Source of the DNA: Tessaracoccus oleiagri
Lineage (GTDB): Bacteria > Actinomycetota > Actinomycetes > Propionibacteriales > Propionibacteriaceae
Assembly: GCF_900103275.1 (NCBI RefSeq)
Contig: NZ_FNGP01000003.1
Coordinates: 310,001 to 374,000, forward strand
Direction: 5' to 3'
DNA: 64,000 nucleotides
In this document: positions 18,273 to 28,603 of the stretch, piece after piece
How the letters are laid out: every line of letters starts with the position of its first letter
How positions within the stretch are numbered: position 1 is the stretch's first letter
The notes under the pieces: generated by a model
The model's input: the letters and a program-made list of their open reading frames with translations, nothing else
What the model was told of the DNA's origin: nothing
The model's database searches: none
Position numbers and translations under genes: made by a program

Positions 18273-19486
18273 GCCAGCCCGCGCGCCGGCGTGCGGAGCC
18301 TGCCGACGGATCCTCCGCCGCAGCGCGGCTGTGGGGTCGGCTGATCGATCCTGCCCTGTGGGTGCCGTCACGCCACGACGTGCTCGGACGCGTCTACCAG
18401 GTGGCGATGTTCGCCCGCCTGTCGCTCGGGTTCCATGCGGTCTTCGTCGACCTCTTCCTGGTGCTGCCGAGGGCCACGAACCCGGGCGTCGTCTGGGGCG
18501 TGGCGGCGGGCGTGCTCGTCTGGACGGTCGTCATCTCGCTGGTGATGATGCGCCCGTCGCGGCGCCGGCCGGGCGCATTCGTCGCCGATGCGCTCGTGAC
18601 GTTCTCGCTGGTCGCCGTGACCGCCCTCGCGGTGGAGCCGGGCGGCGCGGAGCTCTCGCTCGCCGGTTACTGGCTCGTCGGCGCACCGCTCTACGCGGCG
18701 ATCTTCTGGTCCACCTGGGGAGGGGTCGCCAGCGCGGCGATCGTGTCCAGCGCGCTGTTCGTCGTGCCGGCGCACGCGAACGTGCAGCGCGCCGGCATCA
18801 CGTTCACGGTCCTCCTCGTCGCGTTCTGCGTCGGCATCCTGATCACCCAGATCCGTGCGACCATCACCGAGCGCGACGCGGAGCGCAGCAAGATGGCGGC
18901 CCTCGCCGAGCGCGAGCGCCTGTCCCGCATCGTGCACGACGGTGCCCTCCAGGTCCTCGCGCTCGTGGAGCGGGAGGGCCCGACGCTCGGTCCCCGCGGG
19001 AGTAGGCTCGCCTCGCTCGCGCGGGAGTGCGAGTCCCAGCTGCGCATCCACCTGCAGGACCGGGACGTCACCGGGGTGGACGTCGACGAGAGCGTCGACC
19101 TGGCCTCCACGCTGGCCATGTACTCGACCGCGAAGGTGACGGTGTCCACCATGGCCGGGGAGGTGCTCGTGCCGCGCTCCATCGTCGAGGAGATCGAGGG
19201 CACGCTGCAGGAGATCCTGCTCAACGTCGAGAAGCACGCGGGGCCCGACACGGAGGTGTGGGTGCTGCTCGACCAGGAGGTCGACGACGAGGTGATCCTC
19301 TGGGTGCGCGACAACGGTGCCGGCATGGCGGCCGACCAGGCGCGACGCGCCGCCGAGCAGGGACGATTCGGCATCCGGGACTCGATCATCGGTAGGATCT
19401 CGGCCATCGGCGGCTCCGCAATCCTCAAGTCCGCGCCCGGCGCCGGCACGGAGTGGGAGCTACGCATTCCGACCGACGTGGAGTAG
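18269..19486 (+). CDS. Sensor histidine kinase, NarL-type (MacS-like)
   Basis: A 405-residue kinase with about five N-terminal membrane helices (to residue ~200), a dimerisation helix with the phospho-acceptor H223 in RIVHDGALQ, and a HATPase domain with an N box (ILLNVEKHA) and G box (DNGAGM). The lack of a large external loop suggests it senses a membrane signal. The GTG at 18269 overlaps plsC. The paired regulator follows six bases later. The membrane domain and H-box variant resemble the MacS group. Confidence 0.87.
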   Translation: MSQPARRRAEPADGSSAAARLWGRLIDPALWVPSRHDVLGRVYQVAMFARLSLGFHAVFVDLFLVLPRATNPGVVWGVAAGVLVWTVVISLVMMRPSRRRPGAFVADALVTFSLVAVTALAVEPGGAELSLAGYWLVGAPLYAAIFWSTWGGVASAAIVSSALFVVPAHANVQRAGITFTVLLVAFCVGILITQIRATITERDAERSKMAALAERERLSRIVHDGALQVLALVEREGPTLGPRGSRLASLARECESQLRIHLQDRDVTGVDVDESVDLASTLAMYSTAKVTVSTMAGEVLVPRSIVEEIEGTLQEILLNVEKHAGPDTEVWVLLDQEVDDEVILWVRDNGAGMAADQARRAAEQGRFGIRDSIIGRISAIGGSAILKSAPGAGTEWELRIPTDVE

Positions 19487-19492
19487 AGGCAA

Positions 19493-20161
19493 GTGGACAA
19501 ACCGGAACGCAACCGCGTGATGCTCGTCGACGACCACCCGATGTGGATCGACGCCCTCAGCGAGGACCTCACGGCGGTCGGCTTCGAGATCGTGGCGGTG
19601 GCGAAGAACGGCACCGAGTGCCTGCAGCGGGCACGGGCGACGAAGCCCGACGTCCTGGTGATGGACCTGCAGATCCCGGAGCCGGACGGCGCCACGTGCA
19701 TCGACATCCTGATCAAGGAGTTCCCGAACCTCCACGTCCTGGTCATGTCGGCCTCGGGGGAGCGCGAGGACGTGCTGCGGGCGATGAAGGCCGGGGCGAA
19801 GGGCTACCAGGTGAAGTCGGCGTCCAAGGAGGAGCTCATCGAGGGCGTCCGCCGCACCGCCGACGGCGACGCGGTGTTCACGCCGGGGCTGGCCGGCCTC
19901 GTGCTCGGCGAGTTCCGCCGGATGGTGAGTGTGGCCCGCGCCCACAACGACGAGGGGCCGATCCTCACCTCCCGGGAGGTGGAGGTGCTGCGGCTCGTGG
20001 CCAAGGGGCTGGCGTACCGGGAGATCGCGGAGGAGCTGTTCGTCTCCCACCGGACGGTGCAGAACCACGTGCAGAACGTGCTGCGCAAACTGCAGCTGCA
20101 CAACCGGGTCGAGCTCACGCTCTACGCCATCGACCAGGGGATCCACGACCCCAACGCCTGA
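19493..20161 (+). CDS. LuxR/NarL-family response regulator
   Basis: A 222-residue regulator with a receiver domain (acidic pair in VDDHP, acceptor D58 in LVMDLQ, K108 in YQVKSA) and a C-terminal LuxR helix-turn-helix (LTSREVEVLRLVAKG to VSHRTVQNHV). It pairs with the upstream kinase. Targets are unknown, but the operon's own promoter lies in an inverted repeat, so autoregulation is possible. Confidence 0.92.
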   Translation: MDKPERNRVMLVDDHPMWIDALSEDLTAVGFEIVAVAKNGTECLQRARATKPDVLVMDLQIPEPDGATCIDILIKEFPNLHVLVMSASGEREDVLRAMKAGAKGYQVKSASKEELIEGVRRTADGDAVFTPGLAGLVLGEFRRMVSVARAHNDEGPILTSREVEVLRLVAKGLAYREIAEELFVSHRTVQNHVQNVLRKLQLHNRVELTLYAIDQGIHDPNA

Positions 20162-20208
20162 GCTGTCCACGCTCGGTCCCGAGCTGTGGGAGGTTTGCGC
20201 GGTTGCGG

Positions 20209-20221
20209 TAATCTCGGCGCC
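20209..20221 (+). promoter_or_regulatory. -10 element for leaderless aroG transcript
   Basis: TAATCT at 20209-20214 ends seven bases before the ATG at 20222, so the predicted transcript begins at or next to the start codon. No ribosome binding site is seen. Confidence 0.5.
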
Positions 20222-21607
20222 ATGTCCAGCCTTTTGTCCCGGGAAGAACTACGCGCGCTGCCACAGGTCCAGCAGCCGACGTATCCCGACAACGCCGTGC
20301 TCGATCGGGTCATCACCGATCTCGAGCACCGCCCCCCGCTGGTGTTCGCCGGGGAGTGCGACGACCTGCGCCAGCACCTCGCGGCGGTGGCGGAGGGCCG
20401 GGCCTTCCTGCTGCAGGGCGGCGACTGCGCGGAGACGTTCGACGGCGTCAGCGCCGACGCGATCAAGCGCAAGCTGATGGTCCAGCTCTCGATGGCGGTC
20501 GTCATGACCTACGCCGCGCAGGTGCCGGTGGTCAAGGTCGGCCGCATCGCCGGCCAGTACGCCAAGCCGCGCTCCCGCGACGGCGAGACCCGCGGCGGCG
20601 TCACGCTGCCCAGCTACCGCGGCGACGCGGTGAACGGCTTCGACTTCACCCCCGAGTCGCGGGCCCACGACCCCGAGCGACTGCTGCGCGTCTACAACTC
20701 GTCGGCGGCCACGCTGAACCTCGTGCGCGCCTTCACCAAGGGCGGACTCGCCGACCTGCGCGGCGTCCACACCTGGAACGCCGAGTTCGTCCGTGACTCC
20801 CGCGTCGAGTCGGAGTACGAGGAGCTCGCCACCGAGATCGAGCGGGCGCTCGCGTTCATGGTCGCCTGCGGCGTGCGCGACGAGTCGCTCAGCACCGTCG
20901 ACTTCTACGCCAGCCACGAGGCCCTGCTCCTGGAGTACGAGCGCGCGCTGACCCGCATCGACTCCCGCACCGGTCTCCCGTACAACGTCTCCGGCCACTT
21001 CCTGTGGATCGGCGAGCGCACCCGCCAACTCGACGGCGCGCACGTGGAGATGTTGCGCCGCGTGCGCAACCCGCTGGGCATCAAGCTCGGCCCCACGACC
21101 ACGCCCGAGCAGGCCATCCAGTTGGCGGACGCGCTCGACCCCGACCACGAGCCCGGCCGCATCACGTTCATCACGCGGATGGGCGCCGGCAAGGTGCGCG
21201 ACGTCCTGCCGAACGTGATCCAGGGCGTCGAGGCGACGGGCCGCAAGGTGGCCTGGGTGTGCGACCCGATGCACGGCAACACGTTCGAGGCCGCCAACGG
21301 TTACAAGACGCGGTCCGTGGCCGACGTGGTCGAGGAGGTCAACGGCTTCTTCGACGTGCACGACCAGCTCGGCACCTGGCCCGGCGGGCTCCACGTCGAG
21401 CTCACCGGCGACGACGTCACGGAGTGCGTCGGTGGCACGTACCTCCTCACCGAGGAGGACCTCGCGACGCGCTACGAGACCGCCTGCGACCCGCGCCTGA
21501 ACCGCAACCAGTCGCTGGAGCTGGCGTTCATCGTCGCCAAGCGGCTGCGCGAGCGCAACGGCAAGCACCCGAACCCGGTGCAGGAGTACTCGCTCAAGGA
21601 GTTCTGA
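20222..21607 (+). CDS. aroG: Class II 3-deoxy-7-phosphoheptulonate (DAHP) synthase
   Basis: A 461-residue enzyme of the plant-like class II family. It condenses phosphoenolpyruvate and erythrose 4-phosphate to start the shikimate pathway. Signature stretches include QGGDCAETF, KVGRIAGQYAKPRS, a conserved MGAGKVRDVLP, and the metal-site region CDPMHGNTFE. In Mycobacterium this enzyme is feedback-inhibited by combinations of aromatic amino acids. The ATG at 20222 is set by conservation of the N-terminus and the adjacent -10 site. It overlaps the convergent gene by 14 bases. Confidence 0.96.
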   Translation: MSSLLSREELRALPQVQQPTYPDNAVLDRVITDLEHRPPLVFAGECDDLRQHLAAVAEGRAFLLQGGDCAETFDGVSADAIKRKLMVQLSMAVVMTYAAQVPVVKVGRIAGQYAKPRSRDGETRGGVTLPSYRGDAVNGFDFTPESRAHDPERLLRVYNSSAATLNLVRAFTKGGLADLRGVHTWNAEFVRDSRVESEYEELATEIERALAFMVACGVRDESLSTVDFYASHEALLLEYERALTRIDSRTGLPYNVSGHFLWIGERTRQLDGAHVEMLRRVRNPLGIKLGPTTTPEQAIQLADALDPDHEPGRITFITRMGAGKVRDVLPNVIQGVEATGRKVAWVCDPMHGNTFEAANGYKTRSVADVVEEVNGFFDVHDQLGTWPGGLHVELTGDDVTECVGGTYLLTEEDLATRYETACDPRLNRNQSLELAFIVAKRLRERNGKHPNPVQEYSLKEF

Positions 21608-22820
21608 CCTCGGCCTCCGGCACCGGTCGGGGCCAGACACCCAGGTTCTGCCAGACGAAGTCCGGCACCCGTGCGAAGAACTCGCGGAGGAAGTCGTCGG
21701 CTGCCTCCAGCTCGGCCACGCCCCAGCGTCCTCCCTCGGGGATGCGGACGTGGCCGTTCGTGCGGATGTGCACCCGCGGCGCACCGCGCTCGAGGAGCCA
21801 GTGCATCATCCGTGGGTGCAGCACATCGTAGGCGAACTTCTTGTCGGCGGCCGTGACCTTGTACGCCTCGTTGAACTGCGACGACTCGAACTGCAGGCCC
21901 GAGCGGTCGTTCGCGATGCCGAGCGGGTTGGAGCCGAGGTCGAGTGCGCCGAACGGGAACGTGACGTGGAACGGGCACAGGTACTCGGTGTGGTTGCGGG
22001 TGTGGGTCCGGCCGTCCTTGTCGCGGTGTGTGGTCTTCCACCGGTGCTCGAGCCGGACGAACCCTATGCCGTCCCTCTCGCCGTGGACGATGTCCCACGC
22101 CTCGTGGCTGTGTCCGCCCCGCGTGTACGGCACCCTGGCGAGCCAGGAGTCGTCGCGGGGGATGTAGACCCAGTCGGGACGGTGGGTGAAGGAGAGGTGG
22201 CCCGGCGCGTCGGGCGCGGCGAACCCGTCGGCCGCCCGGGAGACGGCCTCGGCCAGACGCGCCCCGGTCTCGACCGCCGCGTACAGCGCGTCAGCCTTGG
22301 CGGGCACGTCGAGGACGACCAGCCGGGCGTGGTCGATGGTCACCTCGTGACCGAGCTCGGGCACGAGCTCCGCGAGGACGGGCGCCAGCGCGTCGGCGAA
22401 GCGCGCGTCCTCCGCGTGGACGGTGCAGTTGCCGACGGTCCGCGTCGACGCCCCGGGCAGGGCCGGGACCCTGCCGGGCCGCCCGTGGGCGCGTGCGTGG
22501 AGGTGGGGCAGCGGACGCGGCAGCGGGAGGATGACGACGTAGTGGTCCGAGCGCCAGCCGTCGTGGTCGTACTCCAGCGCCTTGAACGCCCAGCCGCTCG
22601 TCGACGTGCCGTGGACCATGTCGTCGACGCGGCGGCGGAAGCCGGACCCGAAGGGCGGGTGGTTGAGCCCCACGACGTGCTGGATCGACGGGGAGGTCTC
22701 GAACTGCCAGCCGTGGGCCTTCAGGCTCTGCACGTAGCGCCAGCGGAGCACCCCCCAGACGGCGAGCCCGGCCAGCGCCAGGGCGCCGACGACGATGGCG
22801 ATCAGGGTGACGTCGGACAT
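21594..22820 (-). CDS. Membrane-anchored DUF3137-like protein with internal duplication
   Basis: A 408-residue protein with one N-terminal transmembrane helix (residues ~5-25) and a soluble remainder. Two halves look related: each has a VHG start, a strand with aromatic/charged alternation (WAFKALEYDHDG and GFVRLEHRWKT), a proline-rich beta segment, then a VHI/VTI motif and a helix (YAAVETGARLAEAV and LEAADDFLREFFARV). This looks like a tandem duplication of a DUF3137-type fold. No catalytic motif is evident. It lies just downstream of the kinase gene with an 18-base gap, suggesting co-transcription with it. Confidence 0.65.
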   Translation of the reverse strand: MSDVTLIAIVVGALALAGLAVWGVLRWRYVQSLKAHGWQFETSPSIQHVVGLNHPPFGSGFRRRVDDMVHGTSTSGWAFKALEYDHDGWRSDHYVVILPLPRPLPHLHARAHGRPGRVPALPGASTRTVGNCTVHAEDARFADALAPVLAELVPELGHEVTIDHARLVVLDVPAKADALYAAVETGARLAEAVSRAADGFAAPDAPGHLSFTHRPDWVYIPRDDSWLARVPYTRGGHSHEAWDIVHGERDGIGFVRLEHRWKTTHRDKDGRTHTRNHTEYLCPFHVTFPFGALDLGSNPLGIANDRSGLQFESSQFNEAYKVTAADKKFAYDVLHPRMMHWLLERGAPRVHIRTNGHVRIPEGGRWGVAELEAADDFLREFFARVPDFVWQNLGVWPRPVPEAEVRTP

Positions 22821-22838
22821 CTTCGTCCCGGTCCTTTC

Positions 22839-24902
22839 TCAGGTGATCAGCAGCGTTACCTTGGTGCCCTCGGGGACCTCGGTCCCCGCTTGGGGATCGG
22901 TGCCCGCGGCGATGTCGAGGGGGAGCGGGAAGTCCGAGGCGCGCTTCGTCTCGTACTGGAGGCCGGCGTCGGCGAGCAGCTTCTCGGCCTCGGCGGTGGA
23001 CTTGTAGCGGACGTCGGGCACCGTCACCATCACGGGCCCGAGCGACTCCACTACGGCGATGGTGTCGCCGCGCTTGCCGTTGCCCGAGCCGGGGGTCTGC
23101 GAGATGACCGTTCCCTTCTTGACGTCGGCGTTGTGCTCCTGGGTGACCTCGACCTTGAAGCCCGCCTTCCCCAGCGCCTCCTTCGCCGCGGTCGCCGAGC
23201 GGCCCGTGAAGTTCTCGATGGCGATCGGCTGCGGGCCCTTCGAGACGGTGAGGTCGACGGGGGTGTCGCGCTTGAGCTCCGCGCCGGCCTCCTGGGAGGC
23301 CGACAGGACCTCGCCGGCCGGCTTCTCCTCGTTCCAGGCCTCGGTCACCTTGCCGACGACGAGGTTGGTCCCGGTCAGGGCGTCCGACGCCTCGTCGAGC
23401 GTGAGCCCCACGACCTCGGGCATCGAGAACCGCTCGGGGCCCAGCGAGATGACCACGTCGACGGTGGTGTCGCGCAGCACCCGCTCACCGGCGGCCGGAT
23501 CCGAGGCGATGACCTGCCCGGCGGGCACCTCCTCGTGGTGCGCGCTGGTGGTGTTGAGCCTCAGCTCCGCGGTCTCGGCCGCGTCGTTGATGGCGGCCTC
23601 GGTCTGGTTGGCCATCGCGGGGACCGTGGTGAACCGCCCGTCGACCCACCACCAGGACCCGACGGCGGCACCCGCGGTGAGGAGGATGACGAGCAGCAGC
23701 GCGACGGCGCCGCGGCGCCTCCGGTGCACGGGGGACTTCGACACGTGGAACACCGGGGTCCGCTGGCTGCGGGGCCCGTGCGGCGGGCGCTCCGGCATGG
23801 CCTTGTGTGGGGGTGCCGGGATCGGGGTCGGGCTGGGGGTGCGCGGCGACGCGGGCATCTCCGGCTCCCAGCGCGGCTCTGGGGACACCGGGGCCGCGGG
23901 CTGCTTGGGGAGCACCCGGGTCACGGCGGGCCGGGGGCGCTCGGGCCGGGGGGTGATCGGTTGCGTCAGGTCGCCGCCCGAGGGCTCGGGCTCCAGCTCC
24001 GCGGCCAGCGCAGGGTTGTCGGCGTAGCCGTGGCTCTCGAGCTCGTGCAGGCTGCGGCGCACCTGCTTCAGCAGTTCGCGGCCGTCGGGGATCCGCTTCT
24101 CGGGGTCGCGGGCGGTGGCGGCCCGGACCAGCGCGTCGAGGTAGTCGGGGATCGGCCAGCCGGTGCGGCGCCCGGTCTCCCGCATGCGCTCACTGGGGCG
24201 CGGCACGTCGACGTTCACGTGGCGGTAGGCGATCTGGTAGTTGTTCTCGCCGGTGTGCGGCTTGGTGCCGGTGAGCAGTTCGAACAGCATGACGCCGGAC
24301 GAGTAGATGTCGCTGCGGGAGTCCGGGCGGGAGTGGGTGACCAGTTCGGGCGGGAGGTAGCTCGCGGTGCCGACGAGGACACCCGTCGCCGTCATCTGGG
24401 GCGAGCCCACCCGTCGGGCCAACCCGAAGTCGACCACTTTCAGCTGGCCGCGGTGCGAGATCAGCACGTTCTCCGGCTTGATGTCGCGGTGCACCACGCC
24501 CGCCTCGTGCGCCGACGCGAGGGCGGCCGCGACGTCCTCCAGGTGGGTGAGCGCGCGCTCGGGGCGCAGCGGCGCCTCCCGGCTGATGACGCGGCGCAGG
24601 GTCTCGCCGTCGACGAACTCCATGACGATGTAGGGCTGCCCCTGGGAGATGCCCTGGTCGAAGACGCTCACGACGTTGGGGTGCGACAGGACGGCCGCGG
24701 AGCGCGCCTCCCGGTCGAACTTCGCGACGAACTCGTCGTCCTCGCCGAGGTCGGAGCGCATCACCTTCAACGCCACCACGCGCGACAACCTGAGGTCGCG
24801 CGCGCGATAGACCGTGGCCATGCCACCGCGTGCCACCTTCGCGACGATCTCGTAGCGAGAGTCCAGCACCTGGCCGACCAACGGGTCGAAAGTGCTGTTC
24901 AT
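22839..24902 (-). CDS. pknL: PASTA-domain serine/threonine protein kinase (PknB/PknL type)
   Basis: A 687-residue membrane kinase. The kinase domain covers residues ~17-275 with the Gly-rich loop ARGGMATVY, K46, the HRDIKPEN loop (D140) and DFG at 158-160. A proline-rich juxtamembrane linker leads to one transmembrane helix near residue 400. Four PASTA repeats follow, ending at the C-terminus, and would bind muropeptides or lipid II outside the cell. Its position beside aroG matches pknL in mycobacteria and corynebacteria; by PASTA content it resembles the corynebacterial form. A second PASTA kinase (pknB) is probably elsewhere. Confidence 0.9.
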   Translation of the reverse strand: MNSTFDPLVGQVLDSRYEIVAKVARGGMATVYRARDLRLSRVVALKVMRSDLGEDDEFVAKFDREARSAAVLSHPNVVSVFDQGISQGQPYIVMEFVDGETLRRVISREAPLRPERALTHLEDVAAALASAHEAGVVHRDIKPENVLISHRGQLKVVDFGLARRVGSPQMTATGVLVGTASYLPPELVTHSRPDSRSDIYSSGVMLFELLTGTKPHTGENNYQIAYRHVNVDVPRPSERMRETGRRTGWPIPDYLDALVRAATARDPEKRIPDGRELLKQVRRSLHELESHGYADNPALAAELEPEPSGGDLTQPITPRPERPRPAVTRVLPKQPAAPVSPEPRWEPEMPASPRTPSPTPIPAPPHKAMPERPPHGPRSQRTPVFHVSKSPVHRRRRGAVALLLVILLTAGAAVGSWWWVDGRFTTVPAMANQTEAAINDAAETAELRLNTTSAHHEEVPAGQVIASDPAAGERVLRDTTVDVVISLGPERFSMPEVVGLTLDEASDALTGTNLVVGKVTEAWNEEKPAGEVLSASQEAGAELKRDTPVDLTVSKGPQPIAIENFTGRSATAAKEALGKAGFKVEVTQEHNADVKKGTVISQTPGSGNGKRGDTIAVVESLGPVMVTVPDVRYKSTAEAEKLLADAGLQYETKRASDFPLPLDIAAGTDPQAGTEVPEGTKVTLLIT

Positions 24903-24956
24903 TCACACTCCGTCACGGTGGGGAAGAAGGCCGTGTGACCCCTTGATTCTGCGACG

Positions 24957-24962
24957 ATTGTA
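24957..24962 (-). promoter_or_regulatory. -10 element upstream of the PASTA kinase
   Basis: TACAAT on the minus strand (24962 to 24957) is a near-consensus -10 site, giving a leader of roughly 50 bases before the ATG at 24902. No clear -35 is seen. Confidence 0.4.
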
Positions 24963-25005
24963 GGCGGCCGACTCCGGAGCACGAAGTCGGCGCGCGGGTG
25001 CGGGG

Positions 25006-27486
<2,481 letters not shown>

Positions 27487-27533
27487 GGCGACTCCTCTTC
27501 GAATCGAACGCGGCGGGTCCTCCCGTCGTGGTC

Positions 27534-27608
27534 ATCCTACGACCGGGGGTACCGAATATTGCGCGGGGGTGACGAAACTCCCCGGCGCGTTGCGCCTAGA
27601 CTCCTCGC
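27534..27608. promoter_or_regulatory. Divergent promoters of hppA and the PPDK regulator
   Basis: On the minus strand TAGGAT (27539 to 27534) would drive hppA with a leader near 40 bases. On the plus strand TAGACT at 27597-27602 ends six bases before the ATG at 27609, predicting a leaderless message for the regulator. The -10 sites are about 58 bases apart. Confidence 0.45.
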
Positions 27609-28490
27609 ATGACAGCAGAGCCGCTGGAGATCCACATCATCGCCGATTCGACGGGCGAGACCGGGGCCCGGATCGCGCGCGCCGCGCTGGCGCAGTTCCC
27701 GGGACGGGAGTTCGTCATCGTGCGGCACCGTCGGATGGGCTCGGTGGAGCAACTGCGCAAGATCCTGGCCCAGCTGCCGCTGGAGAAGCCGCTGGCGGTG
27801 CTCTTCACGCTTGTCGACGAGAAGTTCGCGGAGGTCGTGAGCCGGTTCTGCGTCGACTACAAGATCCCGCACGCCGACCTGATGTCGTCGGCGCTCGCGG
27901 CGCTGGAGGCGGCGAGCGGCACGGAGGCCGACGCGGTGGCGAGGCGCCCCGTCGGCGTGGAGGCGGACTACTTCACCCGCGTCAGCGCGATCGACTTCGC
28001 GGTCCGCAACGACGACGGCTCGGTGCCCGCGCAGCTGCGGGAGGCCGACATGGTCCTCATCGGCCCGTCGCGCTCCGGCAAGACGCCGCTGTCGATCTTC
28101 CTGGGTTACCTGGGCTACCGCGCGGCCAACGTGCCGCTCGTGCCGGGCATCGCCCCGCCGCCGGAGCTCTTCCACGTCGACCGCTGGCGGATCATCGGGC
28201 TCACGATGGACGCGGACCGGCTGCAGGTGATCCGCAACCAGCGGGTGCGGGGCATGGGAGGCTTCGGCAACCGCGACGGGTACGCGGACCTCGCGGCGAT
28301 ATACGACGAGCTCGACGAGGTGGGCCGCACGATGCGCGAACTCGGCTGCCCCGTGCTCAACACCACCGGCGTGGCGCTGGAGGAGAACGCGAGCCGCATC
28401 ATCGACCTAGTCGCCACCCGCGCCCTCAAGTTCGGGGCCCTGCTGCGCCCGCCGCCGGGCGTCGAGGGCAAGTCGGACAAGCTGGGCTGA
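27609..28490 (+). CDS. Bifunctional pyruvate, phosphate dikinase regulatory protein
   Basis: A 293-residue protein of the PDRP/PpsR (DUF299) family. It switches its dikinase off by ADP-dependent threonine phosphorylation and on by phosphate-dependent dephosphorylation that releases pyrophosphate. The N-terminal HIIADSTGETG motif and the P-loop GPSRSGKTPLS are characteristic, as is the GFGNRDGYA segment near the end. The target is almost certainly the PPDK encoded 113 bases downstream. The ATG is fixed by conservation and by the leaderless -10 site. Confidence 0.93.
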   Translation: MTAEPLEIHIIADSTGETGARIARAALAQFPGREFVIVRHRRMGSVEQLRKILAQLPLEKPLAVLFTLVDEKFAEVVSRFCVDYKIPHADLMSSALAALEAASGTEADAVARRPVGVEADYFTRVSAIDFAVRNDDGSVPAQLREADMVLIGPSRSGKTPLSIFLGYLGYRAANVPLVPGIAPPPELFHVDRWRIIGLTMDADRLQVIRNQRVRGMGGFGNRDGYADLAAIYDELDEVGRTMRELGCPVLNTTGVALEENASRIIDLVATRALKFGALLRPPPGVEGKSDKLG

Positions 28491-28603
28491 AGCCCGTGTT
28501 CGGAAAATTTCCCCCCGATCCCGGTAGCCCGCCGGGCGTCGGTAGTGTTGGTCCCGCCGGGGCGATCCCGCGCGTCCGTCGAGTCGAAGGAGTCTTGACC
28601 CAA

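Noticed and set aside
21750-24938. A 1062-codon frame antisense to the PASTA kinase
   Set aside because: It is a shadow of the kinase and DUF3137-like genes, with no recognisable domain.
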